A stretch of DNA of 64,000 bases, from assembly GCA_945906105.1 (NCBI GenBank), contig CAMDQO010000003.1, positions 62,001 through 126,000 of the forward strand. Direction: 5' to 3'. The notes below the pieces were generated by a model. That model had not been told where the DNA came from. It did no database searches and saw nothing but the letters and a program-made list of their open reading frames with translations. Position 1 is the stretch's first letter, and each line of letters begins with the position of its first letter. Of the stretch, positions 41,147-49,105 are shown piece by piece. Position numbers and translations under genes: made by a program. The stretch comes from Novosphingobium sp. Chol11 (lineage in GTDB: Bacteria; Pseudomonadota; Alphaproteobacteria; Sphingomonadales; Sphingomonadaceae).

Positions 41147-43543
41147 TTAATGCGCGGTCAGTGATGTCGCTGCAGCAGCGGTCGCGCCATGCCCTGGCTG
41201 ACTGGCGAGATCGTCCTGCTCGGTCCATACGATCGGTTCGATCGGCTGGGTAAGCGCCAGCGCCAGCACCTGATCAACATAGGCAACCGGAACAATCTCC
41301 AGCCCCTCCTTGATGTTGGCGGGAATCTCGGCAAGATCCTTGCGGTTCTCTTCGGGGATCAGCACGGTCTTGATGCCGCCGCGAAGTGCCGCCAGCAGCT
41401 TTTCCTTGAGGCCGCCGATTGCCAGCACCCGCCCGCGCAAGGTGACTTCACCGGTCATCGCCAGATCGGCGCGCACCGGAATACCGGTAAGTGTGGAAAC
41501 CATGGCTGTGACCATGCCGATACCGGCGCTCGGGCCATCCTTGGGCACCGCACCTTCGGGCAGATGGATGTGCAGATCCTTGCGATTGAAGATCGATGGC
41601 TTGATGCCGTAAGCCGGAGCCCGCGCCTTGACGAAGCTGAAGGCCATCTGCACGCCTTCGCTCATCACTTCGCCCAGCTTGCCGGTGGTCCTGACCGCGC
41701 CCTTGCCCGGCACGGTGACGCTTTCGATAGTCAGCAATTCGCCGCCCACTTCGGTCCAGGCGAGGCCAGTAACAGCGCCGACCTGATTTTCCTCATCAGA
41801 CACCCCGTGGCGGTACTTTTGCACCCCGGCATAGTCGGCGAGGTTTTCTGGCGTGATTGTCACGCTCTTTTCCTTGCCTTCAAGGATTTTACGCAGCGAC
41901 TTTCGCGCCAGCCGCGCGATTTCACGCTCGAGCGTGCGGACACCGGCTTCACGGGTATAATAGCGGATCAGATCACGCAGCGCCGCGTTGGTCAGGGCAA
42001 ATTCGCTCTTCTTGAGGCCGTGGGCTTCGACCTGCTTGGCAAACAGATGCCGCTCAGCAATCTCGACCTTCTCGTCCTCGGTATAGCCTTCGAGCCGGAT
42101 GATCTCCATCCGGTCAAGCAGCGCCTGCGGCAAGTTGAGGCTGTTCGCGGTGCAAACGAACATCACGTCCGAAAGGTCATAATCGACCTCAAGGTAGTGA
42201 TCCTGAAACTTCGAGTTCTGCTCCGGATCGAGCACTTCGAGCAGTGCTGAAGCCGGATCGCCGCGGAAATCCTGGCCCAGCTTGTCGATCTCATCGAGCA
42301 GGAACAGCGGATTGCTGGTGCCGGCCTTCTTGAGATTGGTGATGATCTTGCCCGGCAACGAGCCAATGTAAGTGCGGCGGTGGCCGCGAATTTCGGCCTC
42401 ATCGCGCACGCCGCCCAGTGACTGGCGGATAAATTCACGCCCCGTCGCCTTGGCGATCGACTTGCCCAGCGAGGTCTTGCCAACGCCCGGAGGGCCGACG
42501 AGGCACAGGATCGGTCCCTTGAGTTTGTTGGTCCGCGCCTGCACCGCCAGATACTCGATGATGCGGTCCTTGACCTTTTCCAGCGCATAGTGATCATCAT
42601 CGAGCACCGTCTGCGCCTTGGCGATATCGCGCTTCAGCTTGGACTTCTTGCCCCATGGCAGCCCCAGCAGCACATCCAGATAATTGCGGATCACCGTGGC
42701 TTCGGCGCTCATCGGCTGCATCGACTTCAGCTTCTTGAGCTCGGCATTAGCCTTGGTGCGGGCTTCCTTGGACAGCTTGAGCTGATCGACCTTGGCCTGC
42801 AGTTCGGCAATCTCGTTGGCTTCTTCGCCGTCGCCGCCGCCCAGTTCAGACTGGATCGCCTTCATCTGTTCGTTGAGGTAATATTCGCGCTGTGTCTTTT
42901 CCATCTGGCGCTTCACACGGCCACGGATCTTGCGCTCCACCTGCAGCACGCCAAGCTCACCCTCCATGAAGGACAGAGCCATTTCCATGCGCTTGAGCGG
43001 ATCGGCTTCGGTCAGCATCGCCTGCTTGTCCGCCACCTTGGCGGCGATCTGCGCGGCAACGCCATCGGCCAACAGCCCGGCATCGACCAGCTCGGCAAAA
43101 TTCGCCCCGGCATCGGTGGAGAGCTTCTTGTTGAGCTTGGCATATTCGCCGAACTGTTCGACCACCGTGCGCATCATCGCGGTAACTTCGTTGCCCGAGG
43201 CGGTAACCGGCTCCAGCTTTTCAACTTCGGCGACCAGCGCATCGCCCTCTTCGCCAATCTTCTCCATCCGCGCGCGTTGCTGGCCTTCAACCAGCACGCG
43301 CACCGTGCCGTCAGGCAGCTTGAGCAGCTGGAGCACTGTGGCGATCACGCCGATGTCATACAAATCATCCGCCACCGGATCATCGCAGCCCGGATCAAGC
43401 TGAGCGACGAGGAAGATATCCTTATTGCCCGCCATCGCCGCCTCAAGCGCAGCCACCGATTTCTCACGGCCAACAAACAGCGGCACGACCATGCCGGGAA
43501 ACACCACGATATCGCGCAGGGGAAGCAGGGGAAGCAGTATCAT
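41147..43543 (-). CDS. lon: ATP-dependent protease Lon
   Basis: The 798-residue protein is close to the usual length. Domains in order are the N-terminal LAN domain ([22 protein letters not shown]), a coiled-coil segment around residues 215-270, the AAA+ ATPase with Walker [14 protein letters not shown] and an arginine-rich sensor region, and the serine-lysine protease domain with Ser672 (DGPSAGIG) and a Lys in [10 protein letters not shown]. It degrades misfolded and short-lived regulatory proteins in the cytoplasm. A heat-shock-type promoter lies upstream. Confidence 0.97.
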   Translation of the reverse strand: MILLPLLPLRDIVVFPGMVVPLFVGREKSVAALEAAMAGNKDIFLVAQLDPGCDDPVADDLYDIGVIATVLQLLKLPDGTVRVLVEGQQRARMEKIGEEGDALVAEVEKLEPVTASGNEVTAMMRTVVEQFGEYAKLNKKLSTDAGANFAELVDAGLLADGVAAQIAAKVADKQAMLTEADPLKRMEMALSFMEGELGVLQVERKIRGRVKRQMEKTQREYYLNEQMKAIQSELGGGDGEEANEIAELQAKVDQLKLSKEARTKANAELKKLKSMQPMSAEATVIRNYLDVLLGLPWGKKSKLKRDIAKAQTVLDDDHYALEKVKDRIIEYLAVQARTNKLKGPILCLVGPPGVGKTSLGKSIAKATGREFIRQSLGGVRDEAEIRGHRRTYIGSLPGKIITNLKKAGTSNPLFLLDEIDKLGQDFRGDPASALLEVLDPEQNSKFQDHYLEVDYDLSDVMFVCTANSLNLPQALLDRMEIIRLEGYTEDEKVEIAERHLFAKQVEAHGLKKSEFALTNAALRDLIRYYTREAGVRTLEREIARLARKSLRKILEGKEKSVTITPENLADYAGVQKYRHGVSDEENQVGAVTGLAWTEVGGELLTIESVTVPGKGAVRTTGKLGEVMSEGVQMAFSFVKARAPAYGIKPSIFNRKDLHIHLPEGAVPKDGPSAGIGMVTAMVSTLTGIPVRADLAMTGEVTLRGRVLAIGGLKEKLLAALRGGIKTVLIPEENRKDLAEIPANIKEGLEIVPVAYVDQVLALALTQPIEPIVWTEQDDLASQPGHGATAAAATSLTAH

Positions 43544-44006
43544 GCGTTTATCCGTCCAATCCGGCGCCGCCGTGGCACCTCCCGGGTGAACCGGGGCTTG
43601 ACCGCAGATATGGGGTTGGCCTTGGCGCGGTGCAATGGGGGAATGTGGAAGGGTTGTGGATGGGGTGTGATCAGGTCTGAAAGCTGGGCATGAGCGCCAA
43701 TCCAGTCAGGCTTGCGGCGGGCAACTTGTGCGATTGGTCAGCTCCGCTGCTCCCGCCTCGTGTTGCTGTCCTACACGCCGCCAAACGGCTATGGTTGCGC
43801 CGCTCTTTGACCTTGTCCAATCGATCCTTCCGGCGCTCAGACGAAGCCAGAACGCATGACCAGACGTGATTATTTTTCAAAAAGCGACATATGTCACCTT
43901 TTCGCCATAACCTGCTGAAATATCGTTGTTTAAGGGCCGGACACCCCTGTCCGGGTTGTCACCCTGACGAAAAAGTAAATATCCTGGAATTCCGCCAGTC
44001 TGCCTC
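43544..44006. other. 463-bp gap between lon and ybaB
   Basis: No credible gene was found. The part next to lon holds a sigma-32-like promoter (43608-43635). A 7-bp GC-rich hairpin at 43937-43954 (CCGGACA-CCCC-TGTCCGG) could end the dnaX-ybaB transcript, but it lacks a T-run. Confidence 0.5.
43608..43635 (-). promoter_or_regulatory. candidate sigma-32 promoter of lon
   Basis: On the minus strand TTGCAC is followed after 14 bases by CCCCATAT, matching the heat-shock consensus CCCCATNT exactly at -10 and TTGAAA at 4 of 6 at -35. It ends about 64 bp before the lon ATG. Lon is a classical heat-shock gene. Confidence 0.5.
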
Positions 44007-44345
44007 TCACATCCCCGGCAGCTTGAACCCCGGCGGCAAGCCCATGGATCCCTGAATCCGCTCCATTTCCGCGTTCGAGGCCGCATCGGCCTTGCCGCGG
44101 GCGTCGTTGAAGGCGGCGGCGACGAGGTCTTCGAGCATCTGCTTTTCGCTCAACGCCATCAGGCTGTCATCAATGCCCACGCCGATGACGCGGCCCTTGG
44201 CGGTGCAGCGGATTTTGACCAGACCGCCGCCCGAAACGCCCTCAACCTCGATTTTCTCAAGCGTGTTCTGGGCTTCGGACATCTGCTTCTGGATGGTCTC
44301 TGCGGCGGCCTGAGCAGCCTTGATCATTTCTTCCATCGACTTCAT
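44007..44345 (-). CDS. YbaB/EbfC nucleoid-associated protein
   Basis: The 112-residue protein follows the family pattern: an N-terminal amphipathic helix (MEEMIKAAQAAAETIQKQM), a VEGVSGGGLVKIRCTAKG strand, and a C-terminal SMGLPPGFKLPGM. It binds DNA as a dimer. The ATG overlaps the dnaX stop by 4 bases, the normal dnaX-ybaB arrangement. Confidence 0.95.
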   Translation of the reverse strand: MKSMEEMIKAAQAAAETIQKQMSEAQNTLEKIEVEGVSGGGLVKIRCTAKGRVIGVGIDDSLMALSEKQMLEDLVAAAFNDARGKADAASNAEMERIQGSMGLPPGFKLPGM

Positions 44346-46156
44346 GCGAAACGGCTCCGGTTAAATTTGCCGCTTTGGGCAGCGGCTGCTTCATCAACAA
44401 ATTCTGCGTCCGGGAACGCGGCAAGCGCCGCTGCGACCAGCGGCGAACTGCGCATGGCGGCATTTTCGGCGGCCTTGGCAGCCTCGGCCAGTTCACGCAT
44501 CGACGGCATGGACTCACCCTCGCCCCGAGACACTTCCCAGCGCTCACCCGTGGCACGCAGCAGGGCATCGCGGATCTCGGGAGCGGGATCGCCGGGGTAG
44601 CCCTCGACCAGCGCATAGCGCAGCTCACCGGGCTTGAGATCCACCACCCGCATCCAGTCGCGCATGATCTGGGCGATCCGCAGCTGGCCGCTGTGCTCAA
44701 CCGTGTCGCACAGAGCGATCCAGTTAGTTGTCGCGAGTGCAGCAGCAGGTGCCGGTGCAGGAGAGCCATCAGGGGCACTTGCGGCGGGGGCGGAAGCGGC
44801 AGCCTGAACCGCAGCCTCCTGCAGCTTCTTCGCCAGAGTGCCGGGATCGGGCAGATCGCTGGCGTGCATCACGCGCAGCAGCGCCATCTCTGCCGATGCC
44901 AGCGGATCGGGCGCGGCCTTAACCTCGTCATGCCCCTTGAGCAGCAGTTGCCACAAGCGGTGCAGCTGACCGGGCGAGAGCCGCACCGCCCAATCCTCTA
45001 TCGCCGCCCGTTCCTCAGCCGATGAGGCATCGGTACCGTTCTTGCCGACCTGCGCCACGGTGACGCGGTGGACCAGTTCCATTTGCGAACGCATCAATGA
45101 GACTGGCTCTACCCCCAGCGCGAACTGGGCATCGACCATTTCAAGCATCGAAGCCGCATCGCCTGCCAGCAATGCAGCGAGCAGGCGGCGCTGCACCGAC
45201 TTGTCGGCAAGCCCCAGCATTTCCTGCACTTGCACCGGGCCGACGTGGCCATCGCCGCCCATATCGGCATGGGCAATCGCTTGATCGAGGATCGACAAGC
45301 CATCGCGCACCGAGCCTTCGGCGGCGGCTGCGATCATCGCCAAAGCCTCGGCATCGGCGTCGACTCCTTCGGCTTTGCAGATCTTGGCGAAGTGTTCGGC
45401 GAGCATCGGGGCTTTGATCCGTCGCAAGTCAAAACGCTGGCAGCGCGACAGGACGGTGACAGGAAGTTTGTCCACCTCGGTGGTGGCAAACAGGAACTTC
45501 ACGTGCGGAGGTGGTTCCTCAAGTGTCTTAAGCAAGGCATTGAAAGCATTGCGAGATAGCATGTGAACTTCATCAATGATGTAGATCTTGTAGCGCGCCG
45601 AAACGGCGGCATAGCGTACCGCCTCGATAATCTCGCGGACGTCATCGACACCGGTGTGGCTGGCGGCATCCATCTCGATCACATCGATATGGCGGCCCTC
45701 TGCAATGGCAATACAAGGGTCACACAAGCCACATGGATCGATGGTAGGACCGCCCTGCCCGTCCGCGCCGATGCAGTTGAGTGCCTTGGCAATGAGTCGC
45801 GCAGTGGAAGTCTTGCCGACACCGCGCACGCCGGTCATCAAAAAGGCATGGGCGAGCCGGTCACGCCTGATCGCATTGGCCAGCGTCTGGACCATCGCAT
45901 CCTGCCCGATCAGTTCGGAGAAAGTCTGCGGCCGGTATTTGCGCGCGAGGACGCGGTATATCTGATGCGGTGTTGATGCGGGCGGCGGCGCGGCTTCCAC
46001 AACGGGGGGCGCCTGAACAGGCTCAGGCTCAGGCTCAGGCCCACCAAACAGCGCAGACTGCCCCGCAGCTTCCAGTTCAGCCGTGCTGGGGGCTGCTTCG
46101 CCTTCGGGATCATTGCCTAGCGGGTCGGGGCCAAAGATGTCGGTGGATTCGTCCAT
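44342..46156 (-). CDS. dnaX: DNA polymerase III subunits gamma/tau
   Basis: The 604-residue clamp-loader ATPase has, after a Pro/Glu-rich N-terminal extension of about 65 residues, YRPQTFSELIGQD, Walker A GVRGVGKTSTARLIAKAL, a four-Cys zinc site (DPCGLCDPC), and the DEVHMLS Walker B segment. The C-terminal tau region is Ala/Pro-rich, as in alphaproteobacteria. It loads the sliding clamp at replication forks. A short tandem hexamer (46020-46037) encodes a PEPEPEP run in the N-terminal extension. Confidence 0.96.
   Translation of the reverse strand: MDESTDIFGPDPLGNDPEGEAAPSTAELEAAGQSALFGGPEPEPEPVQAPPVVEAAPPPASTPHQIYRVLARKYRPQTFSELIGQDAMVQTLANAIRRDRLAHAFLMTGVRGVGKTSTARLIAKALNCIGADGQGGPTIDPCGLCDPCIAIAEGRHIDVIEMDAASHTGVDDVREIIEAVRYAAVSARYKIYIIDEVHMLSRNAFNALLKTLEEPPPHVKFLFATTEVDKLPVTVLSRCQRFDLRRIKAPMLAEHFAKICKAEGVDADAEALAMIAAAAEGSVRDGLSILDQAIAHADMGGDGHVGPVQVQEMLGLADKSVQRRLLAALLAGDAASMLEMVDAQFALGVEPVSLMRSQMELVHRVTVAQVGKNGTDASSAEERAAIEDWAVRLSPGQLHRLWQLLLKGHDEVKAAPDPLASAEMALLRVMHASDLPDPGTLAKKLQEAAVQAAASAPAASAPDGSPAPAPAAALATTNWIALCDTVEHSGQLRIAQIMRDWMRVVDLKPGELRYALVEGYPGDPAPEIRDALLRATGERWEVSRGEGESMPSMRELAEAAKAAENAAMRSSPLVAAALAAFPDAEFVDEAAAAQSGKFNRSRFA
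46020..46037. repeat. three copies of GGCTCA inside dnaX
   Basis: An in-frame hexamer microsatellite that encodes alternating Pro-Glu residues in the N-terminal extension of DnaX. Copy number changes would keep frame. Confidence 0.85.
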
Positions 46157-46207
46157 TGCCGCTAGTTAGGCATCTCTCGGCGAATTGTCGAAGGCGATTT
46201 GCGCCTT

Positions 46208-46693
46208 TCACACACCGGCGCGCAGCAGCATTACCGGGATATCGGAAAAGCCCGGATCAGGCCGTGTCTCACACCCCTTGCCCAGCGCAGCTATCCACAC
46301 CGGACGGCGGCTCGCCGCGATGCCCTGCCGGGCCAGTTCGCGATTGAAGTAATAGTCCATCAGGGGGCCAAAACGCGGCAGGTCATCACGCCATTGCCCG
46401 CGCCACAGGTAACTGACCCGCCCCTCTTTCGCCAGCAGCCGCACCGAATTGGCATTGGTCGTGCCATGCGGATCGAGCAGGCGTAGCACCATGCGGCACG
46501 GCCCGCGCTGCGCTGTCACGCGATTGCGCTGACCGATTTCGAGGTTCACCGCGTAACCTTCAGCGGTCATCTTGGCTGCAAGCTCACGCAGCGCCCTGCC
46601 GCTATCATCAAAGGGCACCGCATAGTCGCCATGCAGCTTCACTCCCAAAGTCATCACGAGCAACAACGCTCCGGCAATTCTAGCCGTCCGCAC
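46208..46693 (-). CDS. exosortase-linked protein of unknown function
   Basis: This 161-residue protein has an N-terminal hydrophobic segment (ARIAGALLLVMTLGVKL) that is a signal peptide or anchor, then a soluble domain with two Cys (GPCRMVLRL and GKGCETRPD) that could pair in the periplasm. It overlaps the exosortase stop by 14 bases, so it is co-translated. In other exosortase loci this place is often taken by an EpsI-like protein, but the sequence does not look like EpsI. No function can be given. Confidence 0.75.
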   Translation of the reverse strand: MRTARIAGALLLVMTLGVKLHGDYAVPFDDSGRALRELAAKMTAEGYAVNLEIGQRNRVTAQRGPCRMVLRLLDPHGTTNANSVRLLAKEGRVSYLWRGQWRDDLPRFGPLMDYYFNRELARQGIAASRRPVWIAALGKGCETRPDPGFSDIPVMLLRAGV

Positions 46694-47579
46694 GTGACTG
46701 ATCCAGAGTGCCGCGATAGACCACAGCGGTGATAACGATCAGCGACATCCAGCCAAAGCACGTCGCCCCCAGGCCAACATGCCAGTAATCGAAATCCTTG
46801 GGATACCAGGCGATCATCGTCAACCGCACACCGTTGACCAGCACCGATGCAAGCACTGCCAGCGCCAGGGTCCAGCGCAGCCGGGTGGTGATGCGGTAAT
46901 CAAACCATGCCACCGCCGTGGTCCACAGGATCAATGCCAGCGATATGCCATGCAATGAGGAGCAACCCGGCGCGATAACAAAGCGTGTGCCATCGGTAAA
47001 TTGCAGGACATTGCCAAACGCCGGCATCCCCGAGATCAGCGAGACGAAAGCAGCATCAGCGGAAAGCAGCGGCCCCGCCCCCAGCGCCAGAAATATCCGC
47101 CCCCAGAACAGGAAGGTCGAGAGGCTGAGGAAAATCGCGGCGGCGCGCCTTGCGGATGAATGGGCAGGCGATGCCAGCCAACCCCACAAAGCCACGCCTG
47201 ATAATGCCGCACCGCTTAAGGGCGGCAGCGGGGCCAGCGCGGCGAGAATTGCTGCACCTGCCAGAAGCCAGTCGATCTGCGTCGGCAGGTCAGGCTTGCC
47301 CTGATGCCACAGCAGACCAAGACCAGCCGCAATCGCCAGCCAGACAATCGCGCTGATATCGAACAGATTGATAACGGCGTTCAGCCAGCCATGCGACTGC
47401 ACCGATTCACCCACGAATGTGGGTAAAGCGTTGGCCGTCAGTAGCAGATAGACAAAGCCGTAAAGCGTATCGCGCGATAGTGCCGCGCGATGCCCAGCAA
47501 TTGCCGCCAGATTACTTCTCGCCGCGGTTGCGCAGGCGCTTGTAAGCCAGGCCGAATGCAGCAAGCGCCGGGATGCCAA
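46680..47579 (-). CDS. exosortase (PEP-CTERM sorting transpeptidase)
   Basis: This multi-pass membrane protein (up to 299 residues) has the exosortase catalytic set: Cys in IAPGCSSLHGISLALILW, Arg in VNGVRLTMIAW and His in DYWHVGLGA. It cleaves C-terminal sorting signals at the inner membrane. The start is uncertain: the longest frame begins at a TTG (47579) inside the upstream small gene, with no clear ribosome-binding site, so coupling or a later non-ATG start is likely. The neighbouring 59-residue protein is its probable substrate. Confidence 0.88.
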   Translation of the reverse strand: MASRRLLHSAWLTSACATAARSNLAAIAGHRAALSRDTLYGFVYLLLTANALPTFVGESVQSHGWLNAVINLFDISAIVWLAIAAGLGLLWHQGKPDLPTQIDWLLAGAAILAALAPLPPLSGAALSGVALWGWLASPAHSSARRAAAIFLSLSTFLFWGRIFLALGAGPLLSADAAFVSLISGMPAFGNVLQFTDGTRFVIAPGCSSLHGISLALILWTTAVAWFDYRITTRLRWTLALAVLASVLVNGVRLTMIAWYPKDFDYWHVGLGATCFGWMSLIVITAVVYRGTLDQSRADG

Positions 47580-47691
47580 GGCCGATTACCGGAGCGGGGG
47601 CGCCTGGCACACACATTCCGGCAAAGGCAGGCGTAGCGCCCGCAATCATGGCGACAACGGCGACAATGGCAAAATCGGTAATCCGGCGCAT
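47512..47691 (-). CDS. very small PEP-CTERM-like exosortase substrate
   Basis: The 59-residue protein has a signal peptide (residues 1-24, ending in AFA), then about eight residues including one Cys (GMCVPGAP). A C-terminal sorting signal follows: PAPVIGLGIPALAAFGLAY and the basic end KRLRNRGEK. GGAGGAG lies upstream of ATG 47691. With almost no mature domain between the two signals, it is unlike normal PEP-CTERM cargo. It precedes the exosortase gene and likely shares its transcript. Confidence 0.8.
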   Translation of the reverse strand: MRRITDFAIVAVVAMIAGATPAFAGMCVPGAPAPVIGLGIPALAAFGLAYKRLRNRGEK

Positions 47692-47839
47692 GAGAGCACT
47701 CCTCCAGGTCACAATAGTTGCTTGATAGTTTTATGCATTGACGGCTTGGTGTCAACCACCATATGCATGGTGTTGGAAGATAATTCGCGCCACCCAAATT
47801 CGGAATGGCAGCTTTGAGGGCGATTCGGAGATGAATGGC

Positions 47840-48640
47840 ATGGCTTGGACCGAGTGGTTGCAATGGCTGTTCACAGGCACCAATGGCTTCATCCTTTACT
47901 GGAGCCTGCTGTTCGTTTTTGCTGCGCTGGAACTTATCAGGCCTTCCGCGCCAAGGGGAATTGCCTTGGCGCCCAGACTTAAGGTCAACTTCGGTCTTGG
48001 CATTATTACGGCTGCGCTCGGCAGCTTGCCGTTTCTGTCTGAAATCGTGCTTGCCAGCACGGTCGCTGATCATGGCTGGGGTCTGCTCAACCGCCTGCCG
48101 ATCAATACAGGCTGGCAGATCGCAGTGAGTTTTCTGGCCTATGATCTGTTCGGTTATGGCGTGCATCGGCTTGAGCACCGCTGGCAGCCGCTTTGGCGAC
48201 TTCACCGGATCCATCATTCCGACAACGACATGGACCTCACCACCCTGTTTCGCACCCATCCGCTCAGTGCCTTGCTGGGTGTGGCGTTCCATATGGTGCT
48301 GATAGTTTCGCTGGGAATCCATCCAGTGGGGATTATTCTGCATGAGTTCGCCAAGCTGGTGGCGATGGGGCTTGGCCACGCAAAAGTGGCTGCATCACCG
48401 CGCCTCAGCAGCCTGTGTTCGCTACTGGTCGTCACCCCCGCTTTCCACGCGTTTCACCATTCGGCATGCCAGCCCGAAACGGACAGTAATTATGGTGAGG
48501 TACTGACCATTTGGGATCACCTGCTGGGAACCACCAGCCGCCGCAAAGGCGATGTTGATCGCTTCGGCCTTGGTGATGCCTATGACAGCGATGCCGCCAG
48601 CCTTGCGGGACAACTGAAGTTGCCATTTATTTCAAGGTAA
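47840..48640 (+). CDS. fatty acid hydroxylase/sterol desaturase-family membrane enzyme
   Basis: The 266-residue protein has several membrane spans and the three histidine clusters of the di-iron family: HRLEH, HRIHH and FHAFHH. These enzymes hydroxylate or desaturate lipids, sterols or carotenoids in the membrane using O2. ATG 47840 is chosen because GGAG lies 9 bases upstream; ATG 47831 is the alternative. It is divergent from the exosortase locus and convergent with the SRP RNA gene. The specific lipid substrate is unknown. Confidence 0.85.
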   Translation: MAWTEWLQWLFTGTNGFILYWSLLFVFAALELIRPSAPRGIALAPRLKVNFGLGIITAALGSLPFLSEIVLASTVADHGWGLLNRLPINTGWQIAVSFLAYDLFGYGVHRLEHRWQPLWRLHRIHHSDNDMDLTTLFRTHPLSALLGVAFHMVLIVSLGIHPVGIILHEFAKLVAMGLGHAKVAASPRLSSLCSLLVVTPAFHAFHHSACQPETDSNYGEVLTIWDHLLGTTSRRKGDVDRFGLGDAYDSDAASLAGQLKLPFISR

Positions 48641-48642
48641 AA

Positions 48643-48737
48643 GGAGCCGGACGACCCGCCGCTATCCGTTGTGGCTGCTTCCTTCCGGATCTGACCAGAT
48701 TGGCGAACGCAAACGCCCGCCCGGACTCCCGGTCGCG
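48643..48737 (-). ncRNA. ffs: signal recognition particle RNA (4.5S type)
   Basis: The minus strand contains the universal SRP RNA core GGTCAGATCCGGAAGGAAGC around 48671-48695, within a longer hairpin whose ends (GGAGTCCGG and CCGGCTCC) pair. It is the small bacterial form without an Alu domain. The exact ends are approximate to a few bases. It guides membrane-protein targeting with Ffh. Confidence 0.93.
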
Positions 48738-48779
48738 CATATGGCGGCAGGCTCGCGATTCCGCAAGCCCGAAGCACAA

Positions 48780-49058
48780 TCAGCGAAAATTGTCGGCGTA
48801 AGTCTGCAATTTCAGCCGTTTTGGCGGTGTGGCATGGACCACAGCAGCGATGCCGTGCTTTCCCGCATAGGCCTGCGCCAGTTCTTGACTGGCAAACTTG
48901 AGCACGACCTGCACTTGCGTATCACCCGAACCCGCCCAACCCATCAGCGGATCGGCGGTGCGGGCTTCAGCCGGATCGAATTCAAGGATCCACTGGTCCG
49001 TGTTCGCCTTGCCAGACTGCATAGCGTTCTTGGGGCGTTGAAAGATGCGTGCGCTCAT
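48780..49058 (-). CDS. NDUFS4-like complex I accessory subunit
   Basis: The 92-residue protein has the ETC complex I subunit pattern: ARIFQRPKNAMQSGKANTDQWILEF, then DPLMGWAGSGDT and a C-terminal KLQTYADNFR. This accessory subunit of NADH dehydrogenase is found in alphaproteobacteria and mitochondria. It lies alone between the SRP RNA and hrpB. Confidence 0.93.
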   Translation of the reverse strand: MSARIFQRPKNAMQSGKANTDQWILEFDPAEARTADPLMGWAGSGDTQVQVVLKFASQELAQAYAGKHGIAAVVHATPPKRLKLQTYADNFR

Positions 49059-49105
49059 GTTTTAAGCCCTGTCCCGAATCGTCGCCAGAATCAAGCCTTG
49101 CTCAA

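Noticed and set aside
42590-43693. 367-codon plus-strand frame opposite lon
   Set aside because: Antisense to a certain lon gene, with biased His/Leu composition only.
43671-43880. 69-codon minus-strand frame in the lon-ybaB gap
   Set aside because: No ribosome-binding site, no hydrophobic or conserved-looking pattern; treated as non-coding.
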